Shown here piece after piece: positions 15,698 to 23,424 of a DNA stretch of 31,131 nt. The notes under the pieces are model-generated. The model had not been told where the DNA came from. It did not search any database and worked only from the letters and a program-made list of their open reading frames with translations. Position numbers and translations under genes: made by a program. This DNA is from JAKVJE01 sp047722305 (GTDB lineage: Bacteria > Actinomycetota > Actinomycetes > Actinomycetales > Microbacteriaceae): contig JBDNYM010000023.1 of assembly GCA_047722305.1 (NCBI GenBank), positions 1 to 31,131 of the forward strand, read 5' to 3'. Position 1 is the first letter of the stretch. The number at the start of each line of letters is the position of its first letter.

Positions 15698-15778
15698 CTC
15701 CCTTCGGTCGTGTCAACGACATCAGGTTCAATGGGTGTCATCTCAGTCATGTCCCAGCGGGAACATGACACCCCAGTC
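15698..15778 (-). promoter_or_regulatory. TPP riboswitch controlling tenA2-ykoEDC
   Basis: Read on the minus strand, the thi-box blocks appear in order: GACTGGGGTGTC, a P3 arm built from the repeat CATG-ttcccgctggga-CATG, then CTGAGA, GACACCC, GAACCTGATG and GACCGAAGGGA. The last block carries the Shine-Dalgarno for tenA2, so control by hiding the binding site is likely. The P3 arm is distinct from that of the 8072-8147 riboswitch, which suggests the two elements were not copied recently from one another. Confidence 0.95.
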
Positions 15779-16022
15779 AGGTATTCAGTTGATTCGCTAC
15801 GAGGCGGCGGACGCCGCGCTCGTGGGCCACGATACACCAGGGGAGGGTCGGGACGGCCGGGTGCGGGTCATGGGATGCGCGGCAGTAACGTTCCGGGTGA
15901 CCGCAATCATTCAGCCGCTTCACAAGACGAAGACAGCGGCCATGCCAACTGCCCTAGATCATCCCCACGGCGAAGGCACCGATACTCGATAGGGCCTTAC
16001 TTCCGCTTGTTTGCGCCGATCC
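15779..16022. other. Intergenic region between the tenA2 riboswitch and tRNA-Asn
   Basis: About 245 bases with no convincing gene. It should hold the tenA2 operon promoter (a possible -10 is GAATAC, near 15782-15787, minus strand) and the end of the tRNA transcript. One weak hairpin, GCCGCT/AGCGGC around a 15-nt loop (near 15912-15938), has no T-tract. Base composition is less GC-rich than the flanks. Confidence 0.5.
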
Positions 16023-16098
<76 letters not shown>

Positions 16099-16176
16099 AT
16101 ATTGGTTTTCCGTTGCTGCGCAACCCGGCTATCCTAGCGCAAAATCCGACTCCGCACGCACTCCCCGGCACCCGGC

Positions 16177-18054
16177 TCAGGCCATCGGCTGCAGCCGCCG
16201 CCGGTGGTCCTCGATCTCGGCGATCTCGCGCTGCATGGCGACGTAGTCCGCATCCCCCGGCCCGCCCGGGAACTGGGACAGCCGACGCAGCAGGGCGTGC
16301 TTCTGCTCCCCGAGCTGGTCGTCCAGCAGTCGCGCGCAGACGCCGTTCGCGTAGGCCGCGGTCTCCTCGTCCGACCCGGTGGCCAGCGGCAGGGTCGAGA
16401 CGGCCAGCTGCTGGATCAGCGGCGTGTACTCCTCACCCGCCGCCTCCAGGACGTCCTGCAGCCGCACACCGGCGCCCCCGGCCAGCATCAGCTCGCGGAC
16501 GTGGTCGAGGCGCTGGTTGTGCAGCGGCACCTGCAGCGACTCGCGCAGTAGATCGTCGCGCACCCGGCTCGGCACCTGCAGCCACACTTCCAGCACCTGC
16601 TGCTCCAGGCGCGAGCGGGGGTCGTTGCCGACGGTGTTCCCGATGGTCCACACGGCAGGCGCGGGATGGGCGACGGCCGCCTCCGGCCGCGGCGCGCGGA
16701 CGGGCTCGGGACGGCCTCCCCCATCCCGATCCGACCGGGTCGACTGCCGCACGTAGGCGCGGGCCTCGGCCACGTCCACCCCGATCATCCCGGCCAGCCG
16801 CCGGGTGTAGCCGTCGAGCAGGGCCCGGTTGCGCATTCCGGCGACGATGGGCGCCCCGTTGCGCAGCGCCTGGGCGCGGCCCTCCACGGTGTCGAGGTCG
16901 TACCGGGAGACGATGTCGCGCAGCACGAACTCGAACAACGGCGTCTTGACGGTCAGCATCGCGCGGATCGCGGCGTCGCCCCGCTGCTGGCGCAGGTCGG
17001 ACGGGTCGAGGCCGTCGGGTGCCAACGCCACGTAGGTCTGGGCGATGAAGCGGCGCTCCTGGGCGAACGCGCGCAAGGCGGCCTTGCGCCCCGCGTCGTC
17101 CGGGTCGAACGTGAAGATCACCTCGGCGGGCTGCGAGTTGTCGTCGCCAAGGATGCGGCGGATCACCTCGACATGCCCCTCCCCGAACGCCGTGCCGCAG
17201 GTCGCCACCGCGGTGTCGACGCCGGCGAGGTGGCACGCCATCACATCCGTGTACCCCTCCACCACGACCACCTGCCGGCGCTTCGCGATCGACCGCTTCG
17301 CCAGGTCCAGCCCATAGAGCACGTTCGCCTTGTGGTACAGCACCGTCTCGGGGGTGTTCAGGTATTTCGGGCCCTGGTCGTCGTCAGCCAACCGGCGCGC
17401 GCCGAACCCCACCGTCCGTCCCGTGACCTCGCGGATGGGCCAGATCAGCCGCCCCCGGAACCGGTCGTACACTCCCCGATTGCCACGGGTGACCAGTCCG
17501 GCCGCCAGCAGCTCATCATCGGTGAAGCCCTGCCCGTGCAGGTGCGAGCGCAGCGCATCCCATGACGCCGGGGCGTACCCCAGCCCGAAGTGGGCGGCGG
17601 CGCCCGAGCCGAAGTGCCGCGAGACCAGCAGCTGGCGCGCCGGAGCCGCCTCCGCCCCGCCCAGCTGCCGGCGGTAGAACTCCGCCGCGGCGTCGTTGGC
17701 GGCCAGGATGCGCACCCGCTGGCCCCGCTCCGCCTGGGCGGCGCCGCCGTCCTCCGTGTGCAAGGTCATGCCCAGGCGGTCGGCCAGCTGCTGCACCGCC
17801 TCGGTGAACGAGATGCCCTCCATCTTCTGCAGGAACGTGAACACGTCGCCGCCTTCGCCGCAGCCGAAGCAGTGGTAGAAGCCGACCTGGGGCCGGACGT
17901 TGAACGACGGCGAGCGCTCCTCGTGGAACGGGCACAGCCCCTTGTACGACCCCACCCCGGCCGATTTGAGCGTCACGTACTGCCCGATGACGGCGAGGAT
18001 GTCGGTGCGGGCGCGCACCTCGTCGATGTCCGCCCGTGAGATTCTGCCCGCCAT
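16177..18054 (-). CDS. dnaG: DNA primase DnaG
   Basis: Makes RNA primers for replication. The product has 625 residues, normal length. Seen: the zinc-binding domain with C41-PF-H44 and C62-FG-C65, then the RNA-polymerase domain. A Toprim core follows with the catalytic Glu at about 266 in VVVEGYTDVMA and the metal-binding pair in FDPDDAGRKAA. Last comes a helical C-terminal domain that would bind the replicative helicase. The ATG at 18052-18054 is preceded at 7 nt by a good -10 (TAGAAT, 18062-18067, minus strand), so a leaderless transcript is likely even though dgt ends only 42 bp upstream. It follows glyS-dusB-dgt on the same strand. Confidence 0.97.
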   Translation of the reverse strand: MAGRISRADIDEVRARTDILAVIGQYVTLKSAGVGSYKGLCPFHEERSPSFNVRPQVGFYHCFGCGEGGDVFTFLQKMEGISFTEAVQQLADRLGMTLHTEDGGAAQAERGQRVRILAANDAAAEFYRRQLGGAEAAPARQLLVSRHFGSGAAAHFGLGYAPASWDALRSHLHGQGFTDDELLAAGLVTRGNRGVYDRFRGRLIWPIREVTGRTVGFGARRLADDDQGPKYLNTPETVLYHKANVLYGLDLAKRSIAKRRQVVVVEGYTDVMACHLAGVDTAVATCGTAFGEGHVEVIRRILGDDNSQPAEVIFTFDPDDAGRKAALRAFAQERRFIAQTYVALAPDGLDPSDLRQQRGDAAIRAMLTVKTPLFEFVLRDIVSRYDLDTVEGRAQALRNGAPIVAGMRNRALLDGYTRRLAGMIGVDVAEARAYVRQSTRSDRDGGGRPEPVRAPRPEAAVAHPAPAVWTIGNTVGNDPRSRLEQQVLEVWLQVPSRVRDDLLRESLQVPLHNQRLDHVRELMLAGGAGVRLQDVLEAAGEEYTPLIQQLAVSTLPLATGSDEETAAYANGVCARLLDDQLGEQKHALLRRLSQFPGGPGDADYVAMQREIAEIEDHRRRLQPMA

Positions 18055-18067
18055 GACGGCAATTCTA
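18055..18067 (-). promoter_or_regulatory. Leaderless promoter of dnaG
   Basis: TAGAAT (minus strand, 18062-18067) is followed by seven bases and then the dnaG ATG. No Shine-Dalgarno is present. The -35 region falls inside the end of dgt and is not consensus. This would let primase be expressed independently of the upstream genes. Confidence 0.55.
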
Positions 18068-18096
18068 CGGTCGGGCGGCGGGCCGTGGCGCGACCG

Positions 18097-19365
18097 TCAC
18101 ATCCGGGTCGGGTGCGGTCCGCAGTACCGGTCGAACCAGCGGGACGCGGACACGTCGGTGAGCGAGGCGACCTGGTCGACCGCCACCCGGCGACGCGCCC
18201 GGTCGTCGCCGGCCGCGTCCCACAGCTCGGCGAAGGTCGGCTCCAGGAACGTCGGCCCGGCGGCCCAGATGGTGTCGAGCAGCCCGAGCAGCATCTCGCG
18301 CTGGCGCTCGTAGTAGGGGCGCAGCGAGCCCGCCGACATGATGAACGTGCCGACCACGCCCTTGAGGACGGTGATCTCGGCCTGCGTCCCCGGCGGCACC
18401 ACCACATCCGCGCCGAAGCGGTTCAGACTCCCCTCCGGGAAAGATGTGCGCGTCGCCTCCACCACGGCCTGGCAGAAGCGGCCGATCAGCTCGCTGGTGA
18501 GGTCTTTCAGCTGCGCCTGGTTGGCGCGCGTCAGCTCCCAACGGTCGAACCAGAGCGGCATGGCCTGCAGACGGCGCAGCGCGTCCTCCAGCTCGGCCTC
18601 GCTCTGCTGGCTGCCCGTCCAGACGATCACGTCGCGGATGAGCCCGTCCAGGTGCCGGGGGTCGGCCAGGAACGCCGGGTCGACGTACCCCTCGACCACG
18701 GCGTCCTCGTAGTCGTGGACGCAGTAGGCGATGTCGTCGGAGATGTCCATGACCTGCGCCTCCACGCAGCGGTGCCCCGCCGGCGCGCCCTGCCGCACCC
18801 AGTCGAAGACCGCGCGGTCGTCGTCGTACACGTTGTACTTGAGCGGTCCCCCGGTCGCGTCGGCTCGGCGCTCGCCCTCGGCGAGCCCCCACGGGTACTT
18901 CAGCAGCGCGTCGAGGCTGGCGCGCGTGAGGTTGAGCCCGTAGCTGCGGCCGTCCACGACCCGCTTGGTCTCCAGCCGCGTCACCAGCCGGATGGTCTGG
19001 GCATTGCCCTCGAACCCGCCGATGCGCACCGCCCACTCGGCCAGGGCGGTCTCGCCGTTGTGCCCGAACGGCGGATGCCCCAGGTCGTGGCCGAGGCAGG
19101 CGGTGTCGGCCAGGTTGGCGCTCAGCCCCAGGTCTTTGCCGAGCTCGCGGCCGATCTGGGCGACCTCCAGGGTGTGGGTCAGGCGATTGCGGACGAAGTC
19201 CATCCCCACCATGGGCGAGAAGACCCCGGTCTTGGCCGACAGCCGGCGCAGCGAGGACGAGTGGATGATCCGCCCCCGGTCGCGCTCGAAGTCGTTGCGG
19301 CTGGTGTGGTGGACCTCGACGCTGAGGCGCTCCCGGTCGAAGGGCGTGTACTTCGCCTTCTTCAC
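18097..19365 (-). CDS. dgt: dGTPase-like deoxynucleotide triphosphohydrolase
   Basis: HD-domain enzyme that splits dGTP (or other dNTPs) into the nucleoside and triphosphate. The product has 422 residues. Metal ligands are visible: H64 (RLTHTLEV), H93-D94 (LGHDLGHPPFGHNGE) and D207 (VMDISDDIAY). RGRIIHSSSLRRLSAKTGVF near the start is typical of the family. It starts at GTG one base after the dusB stop, so it is probably coupled. Placement before dnaG links nucleotide control to primase, an order widely kept in Actinobacteria. Confidence 0.95.
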   Translation of the reverse strand: MKKAKYTPFDRERLSVEVHHTSRNDFERDRGRIIHSSSLRRLSAKTGVFSPMVGMDFVRNRLTHTLEVAQIGRELGKDLGLSANLADTACLGHDLGHPPFGHNGETALAEWAVRIGGFEGNAQTIRLVTRLETKRVVDGRSYGLNLTRASLDALLKYPWGLAEGERRADATGGPLKYNVYDDDRAVFDWVRQGAPAGHRCVEAQVMDISDDIAYCVHDYEDAVVEGYVDPAFLADPRHLDGLIRDVIVWTGSQQSEAELEDALRRLQAMPLWFDRWELTRANQAQLKDLTSELIGRFCQAVVEATRTSFPEGSLNRFGADVVVPPGTQAEITVLKGVVGTFIMSAGSLRPYYERQREMLLGLLDTIWAAGPTFLEPTFAELWDAAGDDRARRRVAVDQVASLTDVSASRWFDRYCGPHPTRM

Positions 19366-19366
19366 A

Positions 19367-20560
19367 TCAGCCCCCCGAGATCCCGAGCTCGGCGCCGGCG
19401 AGCACCCCGCGCTCCGCGCCGCTCAGCGTGCGCGAATCGAGCCATCCCTCCGGCAGGTGCGGGCGCTTCGGGGCGCCCGCCCGGCCGCGCGCGCCCTCCG
19501 CGGGCTCGCCCGGGTACGGGATGGCCGGATCGAACCCGCCCACGACCTCCCGCAGCTCGGCCAGGCTCGACACCCGGGCCAGCCGCCGCCGGACGTCCCC
19601 GCCCACCGGGTAGCCCTTGAAGTACCAGGCGATGTGCTTGCGGATGTCCCGGCAGGCGTGCTCCTCCGACTCGAAGAACTCGGTCAGCAGCTCCGCGTGA
19701 CGGCACAGCACCCGTCCCACCTCCGCCAGACCGGGCCGGGTGCGCTCGTAGACGAGCGGGTCCGCATCCGGATGCCGCCGCAGCTCCCGGAACGCGGCGG
19801 CGAAGTCGGCGAAGATCCAGGGACGCCCCAGGCAGCCGCGCCCGACCTCCACCCCGGCGCAGCCGGTGGCCCGCATCATGGCCAGGGCGTCCTCGGCGCT
19901 CCAGACGTCGCCGTTGCCGATCACCGGCACCTCGGGGGCCAGCTGCACGAGCTCCGCGATGCGATCCCAGTGGGCCCGGCCCGAGTAGTGCTCGGCGGTG
20001 GTGCGCCCGTGCAGGGCGATCGCGGCGGCGCCCTCGTCCACCGCGATACGGGCCGCCTCCCGGAACGTCCAGTGCCCGTCGTCGATGCCGATCCGCAGCT
20101 TCACGGTGACCGGGATGCCTCCGGCCGCGCCCACCGCCGCCCGCACGATCGCCGCGAACAGGTCGAGCTTCCACGGCAGCGCCGAGCCGCCGCCCTTGCG
20201 GGTGACCTTCGGCACCGGGCAGCCGAAGTTCAGGTCGATGTGGTCGGCCAGGCCGCCGTCGCGGATCATCGCGACCGCCTGCCCCACCGTCGCCGGATCG
20301 ATGCCGTACAGCTGCACCGAGTGCGGTGACTCCCCGGGGCCGGCGCCGATGAGGCGCAGGGCCTCCGGGTTGCGCTCCACCAGCGCGCGGGAGGTGATCA
20401 TCTCGCAGACGAACAGCCCGTCGCCGAACTCGCGGCACAGCGTCCGGAAGGCCGTGTTGGTGACGCCGGCCATCGGGGCGAGCACGACCGGGGTGTCCAC
20501 ATGGATCCGCCCCAGGGTGAGCCCGCCCAGTGCCATCGCAGGCACCGCCGGCGCGGGCAT
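19367..20560 (-). CDS. dusB: tRNA-dihydrouridine synthase, DusB type
   Basis: FMN- and NADPH-dependent reduction of uridine in the D loop of tRNAs. The product has 397 residues. Seen: the FMN barrel start VVLAPMAGVTNTAFR, the catalytic Cys114 in NFGCPVPKVTRKGGGSAL, LHGRTTAEHYSG, VIGNGDVWSAEDA and GRGCLGRPWIF. The C-terminal helical tRNA-binding domain is present (RKHIAWYFKGYP), followed by an Arg/Gly/Pro-rich end. The ATG overlaps the glyS stop by one base (TGATG), so it is translationally coupled. Confidence 0.95.
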   Translation of the reverse strand: MPAPAVPAMALGGLTLGRIHVDTPVVLAPMAGVTNTAFRTLCREFGDGLFVCEMITSRALVERNPEALRLIGAGPGESPHSVQLYGIDPATVGQAVAMIRDGGLADHIDLNFGCPVPKVTRKGGGSALPWKLDLFAAIVRAAVGAAGGIPVTVKLRIGIDDGHWTFREAARIAVDEGAAAIALHGRTTAEHYSGRAHWDRIAELVQLAPEVPVIGNGDVWSAEDALAMMRATGCAGVEVGRGCLGRPWIFADFAAAFRELRRHPDADPLVYERTRPGLAEVGRVLCRHAELLTEFFESEEHACRDIRKHIAWYFKGYPVGGDVRRRLARVSSLAELREVVGGFDPAIPYPGEPAEGARGRAGAPKRPHLPEGWLDSRTLSGAERGVLAGAELGISGG

Positions 20561-21945
20561 CAGCAGCCGCCGAGGCGCTCGCGCAGATAGCCGACCAACG
20601 CGTCGAGCGAGATGCGCTCCTGCGCCATGCTGTCGCGCTCGCGCACCGTGACCGCCTGATCGTCGAGCGAGTCGAAGTCGACGGTGACGCAGAACGGCGT
20701 GCCGATCTCATCCTGCCGCCGGTAGCGCCGGCCGATGGCGCCGGCGTCGTCGAACTGCACCGTCCAGTGCCTCCGCACGGACGCCGCGACGTCGCGCGCC
20801 ACCGGGCTCAGCCGCTCGTTGCGCGACAGCGGCAGCACCGCCACCTTCACCGGGGTCAGCCGCGGGTCGAGGTGCAGCACGGTGCGCCGGTCGGTGCCGC
20901 CCTTCGCGTTGGAGACCTCCTCCTCGGCGTAGGCGTCGACCAGGAACGCCATCAGCGAGCGAGTGAGGCCGAAGGACGGCTCGATCACATAGGGGGTGAA
21001 GCGCGTGCCGGCCGCCTGATCGAAGAAGCTGAGGTCGGTGCCCGACGCCTCGGAGTGGTTCTTCAGGTCGAAGTCGGTGCGGTTGGCGATGCCCATCAGC
21101 TCGCCCCAGGGATTGCCCTGGAAACCGAACTCGTACTCCACGTCGATGGTGCCCGCCGAGTAATGGGCGCGGTCCGCTTTGGGCACGTCGTACTTGCGCA
21201 GCTTGCCCGGGTCGATGCCGAGGCCGATGAACCAGTTCCAGCACGTCTCCACCCACTGGTCGAAGGCGGCGTCCGCGTCCTCGGGGCGCGTGAAGTACTC
21301 GATCTCCATCTGCTCGAACTCGCGGGTGCGGAAGATGAAGTTGCCCGGCGTGATCTCGTTGCGGAACGCCTTGCCGATCTGGCCGACGCCGAACGGCGGC
21401 TTCTTGCGCGCCGCGGCGACGATGTTGTTGAAGTTCACGAAGATGCCCTGGGCGGTCTCGGGGCGCAGGAAGTGCAGCCCCTCCTCGTTGTCGACGGGTC
21501 CCAGGTAGGTCTTCATCAGTCCGGAGAACTGCTGCGGCTCCGTCCAGGCGCCGGGCTCGCCGGTCTCCGGGTCCTTGACGTCGGCCAGGCCGTGCTCGGG
21601 GGCGTGGCCGTGCTTGGCCGTGTACGCCTCGATGAGGTGGTCGGCGCGGTAGCGCTTGTGGGTGTGCAGTGACTCCACCAGCGGGTCGGTGAAGGTGGCC
21701 ACGTGCCCGGAGGCCTCCCAGACCCGCCGCGGCAGGATGACCGAGGAGTCGAGCCCCACCATGTCTTCGCGGCCGCGCACGAAGTGGTCCCACCACTCGC
21801 GCTTGATGTTCTCCTTGAGCTCCGCGCCCAGCGGCCCGTAGTCCCACGCGGAGCGCGTGCCCCCGTAGATCTCCCCGGCGGGGAAGACGAATCCGCGGCG
21901 CTTCGACAGGGAGATGACCGATTCCAGGGACGATTGCTGTGACAC
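20560..21945 (-). CDS. glyS: Glycyl-tRNA synthetase, dimeric class II type
   Basis: Charges tRNA-Gly. The product is 461 residues from the GTG at 21943-21945, as expected for the alpha2 bacterial/archaeal-type enzyme. Seen: the GlyRS start SLSKRRGFVFPAGEIYGG, motif 2 region FRNEITPGNFIFRTREFEQME, the glycine-pocket acidic stretch near FFDQAAGTRF, motif 3 GLTRSLMAFLVDAY, and a C-terminal anticodon domain starting at VKVAVLPLSRN. GTG was chosen because a GGAG lies 10 nt upstream and the family's conserved N-terminus begins right after it; the longer open frame upstream crosses the promoter. First gene of the glyS-dusB-dgt run. Confidence 0.96.
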   Translation of the reverse strand: MSQQSSLESVISLSKRRGFVFPAGEIYGGTRSAWDYGPLGAELKENIKREWWDHFVRGREDMVGLDSSVILPRRVWEASGHVATFTDPLVESLHTHKRYRADHLIEAYTAKHGHAPEHGLADVKDPETGEPGAWTEPQQFSGLMKTYLGPVDNEEGLHFLRPETAQGIFVNFNNIVAAARKKPPFGVGQIGKAFRNEITPGNFIFRTREFEQMEIEYFTRPEDADAAFDQWVETCWNWFIGLGIDPGKLRKYDVPKADRAHYSAGTIDVEYEFGFQGNPWGELMGIANRTDFDLKNHSEASGTDLSFFDQAAGTRFTPYVIEPSFGLTRSLMAFLVDAYAEEEVSNAKGGTDRRTVLHLDPRLTPVKVAVLPLSRNERLSPVARDVAASVRRHWTVQFDDAGAIGRRYRRQDEIGTPFCVTVDFDSLDDQAVTVRERDSMAQERISLDALVGYLRERLGGC

Positions 21946-21997
21946 GAGTGCGCTACTCCAACGTTCGAACCGCGCACCCGGATGGCGCGCGTGCAGA

Positions 21998-22010
21998 CCG
22001 CACCAGTCTA
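21998..22010 (-). promoter_or_regulatory. Promoter of the glyS-dusB-dgt operon
   Basis: TAGACT on the minus strand (22005-22010), with a partial -35 (ATGACC) about 15 bp further upstream. The predicted start is near 21998, giving a 5' leader of ~53 nt. No T-box sequence was recognised in the leader. Confidence 0.5.
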
Positions 22011-22027
22011 ATCGCTCGCGCCGAGGG

Positions 22028-22615
22028 TCATGCGGACCTCCGCCGCCCGGCTCCGGCGGCGGGCAGGGCTCGATAGACCTCCTCCCACCGCCGGCGGTAC
22101 TCGTCGGGGGCCAGCCTTTCCGCATCCATCCGCCGCAGCTCCGCCCGACAGCCGAACAGCAGGGCCGCATTCCCCTGCACCTCGCCCGTCCCGTCCGGGC
22201 GCACGCGCGTCCACACCGACAGGCGCCGGACGCCAGCACCCAGCCGCCGCCCGGCCGCGGAGAGCGGTGCCGCGATCAGGAGCACTCCGGCGATCAGCGA
22301 GGCGAAAACGCCCCACCCGCTGGTCGCGCCCGGGACGAGCAGCAGCCCGAGCAGCAGCCCGGCGGCAGCCCCCAGTGGGTACGCGACCCGGGACAGCGCC
22401 AGGAGCAGCCATCGCCCCGGCGTGGTGGCGGCGGGATAGACCTCGAGCGACCAGCAGCGCATGCCGAGCGTCGGCATGGTCTCCGTGGAGAACCCCCACG
22501 GGCGTCCGCCGAACAGACGCAGCATCGCCCGGACCCGGAGCCCGGAGAAGGCGGGGGACGGACCGCCGGAGCGGAGACGGAGCGACGGAACTGGACGGAT
22601 GCCGATGTCGTGCAT
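22028..22615 (-). CDS. Hypothetical protein with a central membrane hairpin
   Basis: The product has 195 residues from the ATG at 22613-22615; an earlier start at 22672 would add 19 residues and cannot be excluded. Seen: a basic N-terminal region with a Trp/Phe-containing stretch (RLFGGRPWGFSTETM), then two hydrophobic helices (~residues 69-92 and 98-116). An Arg-rich C-terminal cytoplasmic part follows. The family is not recognised. It lies 110 bp downstream of kdpE on the same strand and upstream of glyS; read-through from the kdp operon is possible but an RNA hairpin intervenes. Codon use is normal for the window. Confidence 0.6.
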   Translation of the reverse strand: MHDIGIRPVPSLRLRSGGPSPAFSGLRVRAMLRLFGGRPWGFSTETMPTLGMRCWSLEVYPAATTPGRWLLLALSRVAYPLGAAAGLLLGLLLVPGATSGWGVFASLIAGVLLIAAPLSAAGRRLGAGVRRLSVWTRVRPDGTGEVQGNAALLFGCRAELRRMDAERLAPDEYRRRWEEVYRALPAAGAGRRRSA

Positions 22616-22676
22616 GATCCCGGTGTATCCGACCTGCGCACCGCCGCCGACCGCCGCTAACGGCACCCTCACGCGC

Positions 22677-22720
22677 CCGTCCGGAACGCTGACGCAATCC
22701 TTGCGCGCCGCCCCGGACGG
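22677..22720 (-). terminator. Nested hairpin after kdpE, possible end of the kdp operon
   Basis: CCGTCCGG (22713-22720 in the transcript direction) pairs with CCGGACGG (22677-22684). Inside lies a second perfect stem CGCAA-GGA-TTGCG (22693-22705). It starts five bases after the kdpE stop. There is no T-tract. The inner arm contains CGCAAGGATT, also found upstream of the kdp promoter (30901-30910). Confidence 0.5.
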
Positions 22721-22725
22721 ACCTC

Positions 22726-23424
22726 TCAGTCCCCGTCGGTCGCGACCAGCCGGTAGCCCATCCCCGGCTCGGTAAGCAGGTAGCGGGGATGCGCCGGATC
22801 ATCCTCGAGCTTGCGCCGCAGCTGGGAGATGTAGAGGCGCAGATACCCGGTGTCGTTCGTGTGCGCGTTCCCCCACAGCTCGGTGAGCAGCATCTGCCGG
22901 GTGACGAGCTTGCCGCTGTTGCGGGCCAGAACCGTCAGGAACTTCCACTCGGTCGGGGTGAGCCGGATGCGCCGCGTCCTGGAGCCGGTGCGCCGCAGCA
23001 CGGTCTTCGCCTGCAGGTCGACGGACACGTTCCCCATCGCCACGACCGGACCGGACGCGGCCTCGCTGCCGCGGCGGGTGAGCGCGCGGATGCGGGCCAG
23101 CAGCTCGTCGATGGCGAACGGCTTGGTCACGTAGTCGTCGGCGCCGGCGTCGAGCGCCTGCACCTTGTCCGCCGAACCGGTGCGTCCGGACACCACCAGG
23201 ATGGGGGCCGTGCTCCATCCGCGCACCGCCTCGATGACCTGCACGCCGTCGAGCCGCGGCATGCCCAGATCGATGATGTAGAGGTCGGGGCGCTGCTCGG
23301 AACTGACCTGGAGCGCTTCCTCGCCGTCGCGGACGGTGACGGGATCGTACCCGCGGGCGCGCAGGACGATGCGCAGCGCGCGCAGGATCTGCGGGTCGTC
23401 GTCCGCGATCAGGATCTTCGTCAT
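22726..23424 (-). CDS. kdpE: KdpE response regulator
   Basis: OmpR/PhoB-type transcription factor that activates kdp genes when phosphorylated by KdpD. The product has 232 residues. Receiver domain: acidic pocket D8-D10, phospho-acceptor Asp52 (IIDLGMPRLDG), Ser79 and Lys101 (VTKPF). The C-terminal winged-helix has the family's RIRLTPTEWKFLTVLARNSGK start and ends TEPGMGYRL. The ATG overlaps the kdpD stop as ATGA, so the pair is coupled. Confidence 0.96.
   Translation of the reverse strand: MTKILIADDDPQILRALRIVLRARGYDPVTVRDGEEALQVSSEQRPDLYIIDLGMPRLDGVQVIEAVRGWSTAPILVVSGRTGSADKVQALDAGADDYVTKPFAIDELLARIRALTRRGSEAASGPVVAMGNVSVDLQAKTVLRRTGSRTRRIRLTPTEWKFLTVLARNSGKLVTRQMLLTELWGNAHTNDTGYLRLYISQLRRKLEDDPAHPRYLLTEPGMGYRLVATDGD

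Noticed and set aside
15912..15938. Weak GCCGCT/AGCGGC hairpin as terminator for tRNA-Asn
   Set aside because: Six pairs, a 15-nt loop and no T-tract; not convincing enough for a call.
21946..22004. T-box riboswitch in the glyS leader
   Set aside because: The leader is only ~53 nt and lacks a T-box sequence and specifier loop.
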